Below are positions 46,690 through 57,861 of a stretch of 64,000 nt of DNA, in pieces (the first letter of the stretch is position 1; every line of letters begins with the position of its first letter). Location: NCBI RefSeq assembly GCF_000143535.2, contig NC_037315.1, forward strand, positions 2,418,001-2,482,000, written 5' to 3'. Below the pieces are notes generated by a model, which made no database searches, was not told where the DNA came from, and saw nothing but the letters and a program-made list of their open reading frames with translations. The translations under genes were made by a program, and so were the position numbers. The stretch comes from Botrytis cinerea B05.10 (lineage: Eukaryota; Ascomycota; Leotiomycetes; Helotiales; Sclerotiniaceae).

Positions 46690-49600
46690 TTATCTGCTTT
46701 CCTTGATCCTCATGCTCACGTCTTGGAGATTTAGAAGTGCTATGAAGTGGCCGAACTTTTGTCGTGATAGGTTCTTGGTTAAACCATCTGCCGCCATTTC
46801 AGCTGTTGGAAGATATGTGAGATAGAAGTTCCCTTTTGCATATTCTTGTCTTAACCACATATTCTGGATATCAACATGTCTTAGTTTTGTAGTGATTCTT
46901 TCGTTTTCTCCTACCACTAATCTAATTGATTGTTGATTATCGCAGAATATAGTGACTGGTTGCTTAACAACAAGATTGATTTCTTTGAGGAATCTGAGAG
47001 TTGCTAGTGTTTCTTTTGATGTGCGTTCGACTCCTAGCAATTCTGCTTCAGTGGTTGATGTTGTTACGGTGTCTTGTCGTGATGCTTTCCACACTACTGG
47101 TCCTCCGAACAGAGAAATGATATATCCTTGTGATGATCGGCGAGAGTCTTGATCATCGGCAAATGATGCGTCTGAAAATGACAGGAGTTGAGGGATTTGA
47201 TCGTTGCTATATTCTATAGCATGATACCTTGTATTCCAAAGGTATTGAATGCAGTGATCAACTGCTTTCATATGATCCGGAGATGGGTTTGTGAGGTAAT
47301 GGCTGAGTTGTGATGCTGCGAATGCGGCGTCTGGTCTCACAGTGATTGCTGTGTACAGCACTGATCCTACCTTTTCTTGATAGGTCCGTACGTAAGTAGT
47401 GGTAGCTTTACCGTCGAATTTGACAAATTCGATGAGTGGTAGCGGTGTACATGCATTTCCTTTATCGAGCTCGAATTTCTTCGCTATCTTTTCGATATAG
47501 GTATCGTGAGCAAGCCATAACTTCCCCATTTCCCGATCGCGTAGTATGCGGATACCCAGGAACCATTCAGTATCGCCTAATTCTCTGAGTTCATAGGCAG
47601 CTTTGATCCCAGAGATGATTTGATCGGCTGATGTCGAATCCTTCTTGTGATATATGATTTGAATGTCATCGACAAAGAATAAGACTAATACGGTCTGATC
47701 CGGGTTGGTGAACAAGCAGGGTTCCTCCTTGCCTTGATTAAGTCCTATATCTTTGAGTGTCTTGCTAAAGTCCTTGAACCAGATAGCTGGGGAATCTCGG
47801 AGCCCATATAATGCGCGATCAAGGACGACACATTTGTTAGGTTCCTTGAATCCATCAGGTAAGTAGCAGACCACTGGTGTCCCTGATGGATCCCTGTGAG
47901 CGTTGACGAAAGCATTCACTACATCAAATTGCTTCGTTTCCAGATCGTATTTTGCTATGAGAGCCATCACGATCCTGAATGATCTTCCGGCTAGTGTAGC
48001 AGCGTAGGTCGATTCGATCGTGTCTTTTGCTTGTAGATCTCCTCGAACTACTAATCTTGCTCTACATCTAGTGAGAAAACCTTGCTCGTCGCATTTGTAG
48101 GTGAATACCCATTGCAGTGGAATAGGAGCGATTGGTGCGTCCTCTGCGTTTATCTTGTGCCAGGTTTTGCGGTCTTTCAGGTTGTTGATTTCAATTTCAC
48201 ACTCATGCTTGAACCAGGGGCCTAGAAAGTGGTCTTTAAGGTGCTGGTAGCGTTTGGGTGGTTTAGGTAGACCTGAGAGATGAACCTTTGGCAATGCCTC
48301 TAACTGATCCTTATTCAGGAGAGTCGGTGGATTGGGTTTAGTGCGTATAGCGGCTGCGACCACGCTGTGCATTGTTACGAAAGAGTCATCTCCTTCCGTA
48401 ATTGGGTGGCTAGGCCAGAATGTTTCATGAAAATCTTTTATTCTTGAACTACCTCCATTCGACATACTCGCGATTAATGTTCCAATGAATGTTTTGTTCG
48501 ATGGTTTTGGAGCTTGCTCTTGTAAACGCAGACGTCGACGTGTGTGGTGTTGGTGAGTTGGAGAATAGTCTGTTTGAGGATTATCTTGATTGAAGTCGAA
48601 TATTTGATATTCTGAAGGATCCAGAGTTGGCTTTGGTATTTCGATCTTCATTACTCTTTGTCTCTTGAGTGGTTGATCAGGGAGCAATGAGAGTTGATCT
48701 TCCTTAAATTGATCGATTGTTCGTGTTAAGTTTGGTAGCCTTGGCGGTGAAGTCACTTCTTCAACTGAGTAAGAATCTGAGTCATTAGTAGGGTGATTTT
48801 CTGTGTCGCTGACATATTCTCCGCGAACTACGTCTGTTGCGTGACCAGTTGTCTCATAGTCCATACTGTCGATCTGTTCTTGAATGATTGTTGGTTGTGT
48901 GATGGGAGTAGAACGTGCAGCCTCCTTTGTGTGATCATGATCAAAACGTTCGTTGTGTGATAGGTTTTCTACATCAAGGGCCTCTTCTGACTGTAGATCC
49001 TGTGGTGTGAGCCTGCTATGACGATTCACGAGCTCGTCTCCACCCCCCAGATTCACCCCCGAGTCCTGCTCGTGTGTGGGTGTATCTGAAGTGCGCATGG
49101 TGGGAGTGCTCAACGCTGCTGGCATTCCACTTTGTGAAGTAATCACATCGTACTCGTCTCTAATGATCGTTCCTTCTGCATCCAAGCGTTCTTGAATATC
49201 GAGCTGTTGTGCGTATTCTTGAAGTTCTTGCTCGGTGAAGATGTCAATGGTGTGATCACTAGAGTCTGTTTTGTATGTCCTTTTCTCGTCGAATGTGACA
49301 TTGCGAGTGACGATGACCCGTTTGAGCTTTGGTATCCATATGCGAAAGATCGAAGATCCTGGTACATACCCAACTAGATAGCCAATGTGTGCTCTTGGGT
49401 TAGTTTTATACATTTTCTTATTAATTCCTAATTCCCTTTCTTTATCCAATGGGTAAGCTCTGCACCCGTATCGATATATGTTGCTCCAGCTTGGTCGTAG
49501 ATCGCTAGTTAAGTGATCGATTTCCGGGCTGGATATAACTTCGCGAAAAGTTTGCGAAGTTACAACTGATCGATAATAGTTCTGGAACCATGACTCCAGC

Positions 49601-52167
49601 ACTTCATTAGGGGATTTGAACGAACATGCCTTGCGAGGGCTGATGTTGTATAGGTATGTTGCTGCTTGCGCTGCTTCTACCCATAGTCGATCAGGAAGTC
49701 CTGCAGAGATACGCATTTTGATTTGCTTTGTGATTATCTCTTGTCCCGCTCGTTCTGATCCGCCATTTGACTCGTGTGTGTTTGGTGGTGATAGTTCCAG
49801 TTCTATTCCTTCTTGCTTTATCCAGTTTTCGAATATAGTGTTACCCATGATCCCGATGACTGAAGTGTCATTGTCTTGCTTGATGCATACGACTGGTAAG
49901 TTGTACTTACGTAGCACCCAAGCAAGAAAGCTCTGGATCGTATTGAACACTTCAAGATGGGTCTTCTGATATAGTGGGAATGAAAATATCTTACCACTAT
50001 ACATTTCTTTGATTATCAGAAGCCAGGATGATCCTGTGTAGCTTCGTGGAAAGTCGAATAGATCCCACTGGATTTTGTAGAAGGGACGGAATGGTCGTCT
50101 TTCACTAGGCGATCGTGATATGACTTGTTTCGCGTGCGTACGTGCACAGTCAGCACAGTCACTCCTAGTGATCCCTTTAATCTTTACATTCCTTGCAGCA
50201 AATACCAGATGCTCAAGTGCCTCTTTTCCTAAGTGCCCTGATCTTTCGTGCCATAGTTCCGCTGAGTCCTCCCGAGGTTTCGGGGGATCGTATGATTTGC
50301 GAAACGACCTATTGATCTTTTTGTTGATGGTTGGGCACATTAGAATTGAGGGATTCACTGGGATGTTCATGAGGGACTGAGAGTAAGATGAGAATGGTTT
50401 GTATTCTAGGAATAAGAGGTTATCTTTACGAATGCATTGAATAACAATGGAGTTGTTGTTCAATGTCCCGTATCGGAGAGTTGAATCCATCCCTAAGAAC
50501 CACAAACCAGCTTCTCTCAACTTAGTCTCTGAGACTATATTAACATGGAACCCAGGAATGTACGCAACATTGCTTAATATCAGATCTCCATTTGGTTCGC
50601 TATCTGGGCGAATCGTGATTCCTTTGATTGTTCGAGTGCCTCTCCCAATGATCGGTATACGAGTTGTTCCAGATTCGACGTAATCTGAGGAGGGAGATGG
50701 AGCGTATTCTTGTCCATCGAGCAGTGAGATGTCATTGACCAGATGCATAGCACCACCTGTGTCAAAGACAGTACACTGGGTGAGTGGATGAGGAGTAGAT
50801 TCCATCGTGTTGTAGATGCCTCTTCCCAATTGGCCCTGGATGAGGCATGCGTTGAAGCGTGCTCCTGGATCAATTGGATTAGTTGAAGAGGTGGCTACTG
50901 ATGATGGAATCCAATTCTTATTCCCCCATATTTTACGTATAGAGTTCCATCTCTCGTCTTTGGCTCGGTGTCTGATATCGTTGCACTCTTTTACCGACAG
51001 ATTCGGTGTTTTGAGTGATCCGGTTTTACCTGTAAATACATATTGCAATATCTCGCAATCCTTCGCGAGGTGCTTGGAATCGGATCCATTGTTTTTCCAA
51101 TCCGCTTCAGCTCTGCACGGGCACCTATAGGGATCAGGATGTCGTCTATAGTCTTTCTCTTTGCCTCTAAATTCGCGTAGCTTGACGGTTTGATTCGAAG
51201 GTTTATTGGTGGAAGGACTAAGTGTTGAGAAGATACCTTTTCCTCTGGGTGACAGTGAGTCTTGATAGGCTAAGCCACCAAAGATATCTCCATATTGCTT
51301 CAAGGAGTAATTCGGGAGACCTAGTTGATTGTTGGTTTCGATCTGAATGAGCATTGCACTAGACCAGGTGGGGAGCATGCGAGTTCCCACAGCCTGTAAG
51401 AAGTTGATTAGCGCGAGGTCGTCGTCGACTTCAACGTGATATGCTTTTGCATTGGTGTAGGCCTTGGTCCAATCGTTATGCCACTTTATAGGATCACTTC
51501 TACCTAGGACTGCTTGCTGAAGAACATTGCGGTATTCTTGCGCTACTGCTGACTTTGCTGTAGTCAATGTAGGTGCAAGCTTATCATGTAGCTTGAGAAT
51601 GATCATTCTGAGTGGTAGAGCAGTGGAGTTGTCGTTCTCGATAGTGATTTCCATGAGATGGGATGAATCCACTGTTTCAGTGATCCACTGATACACATCC
51701 TGGTAGGACTTATGCATGAGGTTGTATGTGTCTCTCTTGCTTCGATATTCTCCTTGGAGTGCAGAGTATTCTGCAGAGATGTCTTGAAATGTGCAAGGAG
51801 ATGGTGTGGGAGGGAGTTGCATTTTTTCATCTCCCTCGTCATCCTTTGAGTGAGCTTTGTGATGTTCGAGACTTTGATTGTATTTCTCGGTGTTTATTGC
51901 ATCGTTTCTTTTAATGAGTTCAGAGATCTCTATAAGCTGTGGTGGATCCTTGGTTAACCAGTCATCCGCGTAGTCTGGGTTTATCCTGATAAAATCTTTG
52001 CTATCTTCCGGAGTGGATCCGGGAGTGAGTGGGGCGATCTTCTCTCTGGTAGGTTTGACGTCCTTCCAGATTCCTTTGGATACACAGAGGTGCTGTAGTT
52101 GGAGGAACCATTTTGTCCAGTGTCCACGAGTGACTAAATGGATCGAGTCCGTAGAGTCTTTTGGCAT
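46690..52167 (-). CDS. Copia Gag-Pol polyprotein
   Basis: A single uninterrupted minus-strand frame of 1825 aa. Gag-like sequence fills the first 400 residues, with a reduced cysteine cluster (RCPCRAEADW...LAKDCEI) in place of a classic CCHC knuckle. The aspartic protease has FDTGGAMHLV (Asp about 469). Integrase follows: the HHCC head WHERSGHLGKEAL...CADCARTHA at about 639-675, catalytic Asp near 700 and 763, Glu near 798 (ESNGGSERAGQE). Reverse transcriptase has QWVFTYKCDEQG, RARLVVRGDLQ and the FFVDD variant of YVDD near 1499. RNase H closes with WKASRQDTVTTSTTEAELLG and KLRHVDIQ. By family, it makes the capsid and all enzymes for copying the RNA and integrating it. All catalytic residues looked for are present, so the element could be active. 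Confidence 0.96.
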   Translation of the reverse strand: MPKDSTDSIHLVTRGHWTKWFLQLQHLCVSKGIWKDVKPTREKIAPLTPGSTPEDSKDFIRINPDYADDWLTKDPPQLIEISELIKRNDAINTEKYNQSLEHHKAHSKDDEGDEKMQLPPTPSPCTFQDISAEYSALQGEYRSKRDTYNLMHKSYQDVYQWITETVDSSHLMEITIENDNSTALPLRMIILKLHDKLAPTLTTAKSAVAQEYRNVLQQAVLGRSDPIKWHNDWTKAYTNAKAYHVEVDDDLALINFLQAVGTRMLPTWSSAMLIQIETNNQLGLPNYSLKQYGDIFGGLAYQDSLSPRGKGIFSTLSPSTNKPSNQTVKLREFRGKEKDYRRHPDPYRCPCRAEADWKNNGSDSKHLAKDCEILQYVFTGKTGSLKTPNLSVKECNDIRHRAKDERWNSIRKIWGNKNWIPSSVATSSTNPIDPGARFNACLIQGQLGRGIYNTMESTPHPLTQCTVFDTGGAMHLVNDISLLDGQEYAPSPSSDYVESGTTRIPIIGRGTRTIKGITIRPDSEPNGDLILSNVAYIPGFHVNIVSETKLREAGLWFLGMDSTLRYGTLNNNSIVIQCIRKDNLLFLEYKPFSSYSQSLMNIPVNPSILMCPTINKKINRSFRKSYDPPKPREDSAELWHERSGHLGKEALEHLVFAARNVKIKGITRSDCADCARTHAKQVISRSPSERRPFRPFYKIQWDLFDFPRSYTGSSWLLIIKEMYSGKIFSFPLYQKTHLEVFNTIQSFLAWVLRKYNLPVVCIKQDNDTSVIGIMGNTIFENWIKQEGIELELSPPNTHESNGGSERAGQEIITKQIKMRISAGLPDRLWVEAAQAATYLYNISPRKACSFKSPNEVLESWFQNYYRSVVTSQTFREVISSPEIDHLTSDLRPSWSNIYRYGCRAYPLDKERELGINKKMYKTNPRAHIGYLVGYVPGSSIFRIWIPKLKRVIVTRNVTFDEKRTYKTDSSDHTIDIFTEQELQEYAQQLDIQERLDAEGTIIRDEYDVITSQSGMPAALSTPTMRTSDTPTHEQDSGVNLGGGDELVNRHSRLTPQDLQSEEALDVENLSHNERFDHDHTKEAARSTPITQPTIIQEQIDSMDYETTGHATDVVRGEYVSDTENHPTNDSDSYSVEEVTSPPRLPNLTRTIDQFKEDQLSLLPDQPLKRQRVMKIEIPKPTLDPSEYQIFDFNQDNPQTDYSPTHQHHTRRRLRLQEQAPKPSNKTFIGTLIASMSNGGSSRIKDFHETFWPSHPITEGDDSFVTMHSVVAAAIRTKPNPPTLLNKDQLEALPKVHLSGLPKPPKRYQHLKDHFLGPWFKHECEIEINNLKDRKTWHKINAEDAPIAPIPLQWVFTYKCDEQGFLTRCRARLVVRGDLQAKDTIESTYAATLAGRSFRIVMALIAKYDLETKQFDVVNAFVNAHRDPSGTPVVCYLPDGFKEPNKCVVLDRALYGLRDSPAIWFKDFSKTLKDIGLNQGKEEPCLFTNPDQTVLVLFFVDDIQIIYHKKDSTSADQIISGIKAAYELRELGDTEWFLGIRILRDREMGKLWLAHDTYIEKIAKKFELDKGNACTPLPLIEFVKFDGKATTTYVRTYQEKVGSVLYTAITVRPDAAFAASQLSHYLTNPSPDHMKAVDHCIQYLWNTRYHAIEYSNDQIPQLLSFSDASFADDQDSRRSSQGYIISLFGGPVVWKASRQDTVTTSTTEAELLGVERTSKETLATLRFLKEINLVVKQPVTIFCDNQQSIRLVVGENERITTKLRHVDIQNMWLRQEYAKGNFYLTYLPTAEMAADGLTKNLSRQKFGHFIALLNLQDVSMRIKESR
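49534..49562. repeat. Inverted-repeat motif of the Copia element, internal copy 2
   Basis: The sequence taacttcgc, then gaaaagtt, then tgcgaagtta lies inside the pol frame, where it codes for SQTFREVI. It shares arms with the LTR motif and the copy at 46648-46676. Confidence 0.65.
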
Positions 52168-52245
52168 AATGACTCATGGAATATAAAGAATAGAAATGAA
52201 GGCAGTGATATCAAATGACGTGTAGGTGTTGCGCAGTCTTAAGTG

Positions 52246-52262
52246 CTTACCGGGCTCATAAC
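52246..52262 (-). other. Primer-binding site, half-tRNA(iMet) type
   Basis: Directly next to the 5' LTR, the minus strand reads GTTATGAGCCCGGTAAGC. The core TTATGAGCCC is complementary to the anticodon loop and stem of initiator tRNA(Met) (GGGCUCAUAA). Drosophila copia is known to prime from a 5' half-molecule of this tRNA; the same mechanism is inferred here. Confidence 0.7.
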
Positions 52263-52600
52263 TATCACGGGAATAGCTACGTCACTTGGTATCACTGTGG
52301 TAGGGAATAATAATAATAAGTAGTAATATGCTAGATTGACTTGAGGATTGATCAGAAGGATCAAGCCTCATATATATACCTAGAATAGGCGATGGGATCA
52401 CCTGAATTGGTAGTTGTGATCTCCTTGTAGATTGTGGATATGATCACTATGAGCGGAGCTCTTAGTGATTAATTTGATAAGAGTGTATACGTCTACAAGG
52501 GAGATCGTAGTGATCAATATAACTTTGCAAGAAGTGTGCGAAGTTACAGTCACGTGAGATCCACGTGGTATTACGCGGGATATAGGTTTTTTCCGTGACA
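52263..52600 (-). repeat. Copia 5' LTR (right copy)
   Basis: A direct repeat that looks identical to 42487-42824, followed by the right target duplication CTTAC. It should contain the promoter for the genomic RNA running left through gag-pol. Confidence 0.95.
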
Positions 52601-53056
52601 CTTACTAATTCTTAAACTTTCTTATAATATAAATTTCCCTTTCTTCTATAATTAAAATTTGGAATATTATAGTAATTAGAGATTTATATAATAATTGAAT
52701 TATTATTAATACTACTTTATTCATACTCCCCGTAAGTCTTATTAATATTAATTCGATTATAATATATTAGAATCTTTAAAAACTAATTCAATATATAAAG
52801 AATTGTATTAACTTGTATAATAATATTATAGCTCCTTATATTACTTTTATTCAACAACTTTATAAAAAGAGAATTAATAAATAAAATTATTCTAATAAGC
52901 CTTTTCAATAATATTAAGATCTATATAAAATTTTTCGATACTTTCTTTAAATATTATAAATTTATTTGTTTTTATTATTATTAGAACTAAAGGGAAAAGA
53001 GTTATTATTTTTCAAAAAACAATTTTGTTTTGGATTGATTTTTTAATATATAAGTT

Positions 53057-53499
53057 ATAACGTAGTTTAACATTGAATAACCTATATCATTAAATGATCC
53101 ATTTCAAATATATACAATATTCATTTGTATATAATTATGCACTTTCTTCATTTAATAATATAATTTTTATAAAATCTAAAAATATGAAATTTATTTATAT
53201 AATTATCATTAAAATTTAATTTCTAATTAAAAATTCGAATTATTAAAATAATTATCAAAAGAATAAAATTTTTGTAATAAAAATCATAACAATTTCCATT
53301 TTTTTTATAATATAATAGAAATATTTATATAAAAACTAGATTTCTAAAAAGCTAAATTTTTATTATTATTTGATATTCTTTTCTTTTTTGAAAATAATGA
53401 TTGATTATTAAAATTTAAATATTGAAAAAGATCTAATTTTAATGTATTTTGAAATAGGCCATTCGATAATATAAACCACTCAGTGTTAAACTACATTAG
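53057..53499. mobile_element. MITE-like inverted-repeat element, copy A
   Basis: Left end ataacgtagtttaacattga and right end (reversed) taatgtagtttaacactga form imperfect terminal inverted repeats about 443 bp apart. The interior (cctatatcat...catttgtatataa...ttcttcattta) matches copy B at 57862-58287. There is no coding capacity. Most differences are transitions, as expected from RIP. Confidence 0.6.
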
Positions 53500-53918
53500 G
53501 TATAGAATATTTGGTTTTATTGAAATATAAGTTTCCAGATTTTGTTCAATAGCATTTCTGAAATTATTGATTTTCATTATTCAAATAAATAAGATTTATA
53601 ATAATGATTCTTTTATAGCTATAAAGCTCTTTTGTTTTTTATAGATTAAAGATATATTCGGTTTCTATATTGATTTAAATCAAGGATTTTTTTTAATAAT
53701 AAATATTAGATTTTCCTTAACCTTTCTTTTTTCTATTTGATTATTCTGAACTCTTTTTATTTCCATTTTTAATTATATTATTTGAATATTTTTTACAAAT
53801 TTTTTAAATTCGGAAATATTAATAATTATATATTATAGTTTTTTGATTATCTCTGTTATTGAATTAAACATTCCTTTTTTGATTTCTATATTTTATTTAT
53901 AATAATCCTTTCTATTTT

Positions 53919-54203
53919 CTATTTCTTTTGATTTTCTTTTTCTAATTTCAAGTATTTCTTAATAAAATAATGAATTAAATTTATTTCCCTTAATATTTTA
54001 TAATTTTTTAGTATTGAGATATAGAATATATTGTATAATTTTTTGTATGAATTTGAAAGTCTCAATTGATATATATATTCTTCTTCAATATATTTTATTT
54101 TAAATAATTTGTTATATAAGGTTTCAGTTTTTGTTTTGTATTCTTTTATTTTTATGTTTTTTTTTTTTTGATTTGAATATTTTTTATTAAAAGTGACATT
54201 CAA
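53919..54203 (-). pseudogene. Gypsy-type polyprotein fragment, RIP-altered
   Basis: A 94-aa minus-strand frame ends with KLFKIKYIEEEYIYQLRLSN then SYKKLYNIFYISILKNYK. This follows the Gypsy integrase C-terminal pattern (GPFKI-E-I---AYRL-LP-S-K-H-VFHVSLL-PY), with conserved Pro, His, Val and Gly positions changed to Ser, Asn, Ile and Lys, as C-to-T/G-to-A mutation would do. It survives as an open frame by chance. Confidence 0.6.
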
Positions 54204-55099
54204 TTGTTTATTATAAAATACGTTTGTTTATATTTTTTATTATAATATTTCCTTTGGTTTTGTTATATTTTGTTTTATAAATCCTTGAGATTCTTTTAGA
54301 GTTTTTATAATTATTATATATTTTATTTTTTTATTTAATAAGTTTTTTATGGAATTTGTTTCAAATATAACTCTCTATAAGATATGATGAGAAGTATAAA
54401 ATAGAATAAGAGGGTATTCGTAAAGCAGTTGTATTAAGAATCTTAAAGTTATTTATAAGAGAAAAAGTTCTAATATAAGCTAAAGCTCTTTATTATATTT
54501 AATATTTCTATAAATCTTTTGAAAGTATTTCTTATTAATAATTTAATCAATCTATCTACTATTATTTTATTGATAAAGATATAATTGATATTAATCTTTT
54601 CTTTCTATTTGAGATTCTATATATAATGATATATTATATTGATATACTTTGATTTGTTCATTAATTATATTTTTATAATTAAAATTATTGCTTTTAAATT
54701 ATCCTTTTTTATTTTAATAATAGATTTGTTTCTTTATAATGAATTGCTTATATTTCATATTTCAAAATATTCGAATGAATTAATTATTAATTTTGTTCTA
54801 CTATAATAAATTGAAATATATATTCTGATTTAATTATTAATATCGATATTGAATTCTATTTTCGATTTATCTAAAATATTAATTTTCTTTTTAAAAATAT
54901 TACTATTTTTAATATACTCTTTTTATTAATTATATTATTAATATAATCTATATTAGAATAAATTATAAGATTTCTTATTTCTCTTAATTTGAATTACAAT
55001 TTATAATTGATAATTGCTTGTAAGTATTATATAATTCTTTTTAATTGATATATATAAAAATTCATTGGATTCTTTATATATCAATTAAGTTTATTTAAT

Positions 55100-56424
55100 T
55101 CAAAGTTATATCAGGCTTTGAATATACTATCATATATATCAACTTTCCAATTATATAATTATATTTTCTAGAGTTTGCTTATTCATTATTCTCTTTTATT
55201 AATTGAAATGCCTTATAATTATTCAATAATATTGAAATAGATTTGAAGTTTTCTTTCTAAAGTTCATATTTATTCAATATCTTTTTCAAATATTATTCCT
55301 AACTGATATATAAAGTCTTAGCCTTTCTATTTTTGATAATTCTTATATTTAAAGACTTTGAATTCTCAATCTCTTTTAAATTCTTAGTTTTAAATATAGA
55401 AATAAACTGCTTATTGAATTATGAAATATCATTCAGATTTTTTATTATAATTAGGAGATTATTAATATACAATAATATTATAATATCTTATTCAAAATAA
55501 ATAAACAAATATAAATTAATCAAACTCTATATAAAATCTTATTTGATAAACTATTTCTTTATAAAATTATTTTAATTGTATATAGTTTGGTTCAATTTGT
55601 AAAAACTTTAAAGAATTTCAAATATATATTCCAATTTAATATCAATATTCTTTAATATAAAAAGAGAGATGTTCTTTTTTAATCCTATTTCAATAAATAT
55701 ATTCTTTATATCAAAATAACATATATCAAAATTTTAAATTATAATTAAAAATAAAAACGACTGAATAATAATAAATTATATAGTGGATATAAAAGTATTA
55801 AGAAGTTCACTTTATATTTGAATATAATCCTCTTGTAATTAATTTAATTTTGAAATGTTTTAATAATTCATTTATATTTAATTTTGTTATAAATATTCAT
55901 TTTATATTAATCAAAGTATTCATTTCATTATTATAAATCTATCATTATATTTTATTCTTTTCTAATTCTTCATTATTCTTATCAATAACAATCTATTATT
56001 ATTCTTCATAAATTAAATTAATTATAACTTCTTCATATATCTTTGAAATCAATATATCCTTTATTATTATATTTATAATAATCATTTTTAAAATAAATAT
56101 ATAATTATTATTCTTTTATTTCATGAAGAACTCTTAATCAAATTCCAAATCTATTATAATAATAAGAAATATATACAAATATTTCATCTTTTAAAAATCT
56201 ATTTTATTATTTTATTCTTTCGATTTCTTTTTCATTATTGATTTAATATATTTTATTTTATTTATTACAATATTTATTGATTCGGCTTATAATGTTATTT
56301 ATAGAATAATTATTATTAGGGAGCGATTATCTGATTGAGTATATATAATATATTCACTATTCCAGAAGCATCTGGAATACTCTACGCTTTTGTGGGTTAT
56401 TGTGAAAGTGGATCACTCCTGACA
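55100..56424 (-). pseudogene. Old Copia retrotransposon remnant, RIP-degraded
   Basis: Minus-strand translation around 55.25-55.38 kb gives NLKEIENS...LNIRIIKNRKAKTLYIS, then a stop, then YLKKILNKYEL. This is the Copia reverse transcriptase region after YVDD (DLGEI--FLGI-I--D---K-L-ISQ--YI-KIL--Y). Upstream, IRYYNIIVY precedes where YVDD should be. Farther right, the minus strand starts TGTCAGGAGTGATCC at 56424, a typical LTR start, in less-degraded DNA (56.32-56.42 kb). Many stops are present. Its orientation matches the young Copia at 42.5-52.6 kb; it looks like a different family. Confidence 0.65.
56361..56382. repeat. Palindrome in the old LTR
   Basis: The sequence attccaga-agca-tctggaat forms a hairpin with 8-bp arms (9 including outer t/a) inside the less-degraded LTR-like island. 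It also resembles heat-shock-element half sites (TTC nn GAA), which may be chance. Confidence 0.5.
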
Positions 56425-57861
56425 ATTATATATTTAAAAATAATTATTATTAATATTGAAAGATATAATAAAAATAAATCAATACAATTAAATAATCGAA
56501 GATGAATTATAATAATAATATATAAAAATGAAAAAAAAAAAAACTATTTCTTCATTTCTAATAATTCAAAAATAAATTCATTTTTCCAAATAATATATTA
56601 AAACGAATCTTTCTACGAAATAGATTATTAAATGTACATTTAATAAGTAAACAAATAATAAAATAAATTTAAATAACTAAAATATTTCAATAAATATATT
56701 AAGAATTAAAAAAAAAGAAAATATTGAATATTGATATTAAATAAATATAAAAACTATAAATCAATAGCTTTTCAAATATATCATAAAAAAAAAATATTAT
56801 ATATTTGCATTTATCATTATATTCAAATTATTTAATTCAATCATTTGATATTAGCTATTTTAACAATCTGAAATATTTATATAATAATCAAATTAATAAA
56901 TTTATCAAAATATATATTAATTATATTTCAAAAATTGAATTGTTTATAACTTTTAAAATTGTATATAAAGAATTAATTATTTCTTAAAATATAAAATCAA
57001 AATTCTAAAAAATAGATTTAATTCTATTTAATTCTAAAATTATATTTTCGAAATTAATTATTCGAATTCATATATCTATCCCTCTTTCTTTCAATTTAGA
57101 TTAATAAATCTCTCAAATCTTTTACAATTCAATAAAAGCTTTTTCTCAATCGATATTAATTAAATCTCGAATGACTTATTATCAATCAAGCTTTTCTATA
57201 TTTATATTCAAAACTATATTAACTTTAATTAAGAATATAAGAAAATTAGTTTATAAGAATATATTTTTAAATATAAAGAATTGTATATTTTGAATAGCAA
57301 ATGAAATATTAAACAAGTTTTAATATATAAAAAAAACTTAATTATATTAAAAAGAAGTATTTATTGAATAAAAGACTTTTAATATATTATTCTAATAAAA
57401 GATCAATATCTAGATTCAATATAATGAATATTAAAAAAGGGGGAATTCTAATAAAAAAGTATTTTCTAATTAATATTGTAATAAATACAAAAAGATAAAA
57501 TATAATACAAGAACTTGTCAAAATAATATAATAGATTTTAAATTATTAAGTTCTTTATAATTTCAATCAATTGATTCAATTGTTGTTGAATAATATAGAT
57601 TTGAAAGTGTAAATTGAATTGAAAATGGCCCACATAGTGATATGGCCTATATGCTGATAAACTACGTTATATATTTTTGTAACAAAATAAATTCAAAATC
57701 TTTTTATAGATTATCAATCTAATAAAATACTCTATATTTCTTATTCTTTTATAGAATCCTTTTCTAAAGTAATCAAATACACTTTTAAATCAATCTTTTT
57801 ATTTAACGGTTTTTTGAAAGATATATAATTATTTGTTTTTATTATTATATATCTAATAGGA

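Larger units (their letters stand above)
42487..52600 (-). mobile_element. Complete Ty1/Copia LTR retrotransposon with nested pogo element
   Basis: A 10.1 kb element (8.3 kb without the nested transposon) runs on the minus strand. The 338-bp LTRs at 42487-42824 and 52263-52600 appear identical base for base. They read TGTCACGG...CCGTGATA on the minus strand. The 5-bp target duplication CTTAC flanks both sides (42482-42486 and 52601-52605). The parts are a primer-binding site next to the right LTR, a single gag-pol frame, an antisense gene, the pogo insertion and a purine tract next to the left LTR. Protease, integrase, reverse transcriptase, RNase H in that order defines Copia. Identical LTRs and an open frame indicate recent insertion and probable competence. 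Confidence 0.95.

Noticed and set aside
56361..56382. Heat-shock element in the old LTR
   Set aside because: The TTCnnGAA match is part of a palindrome in a degraded element. One partial match is not enough for a regulatory call.
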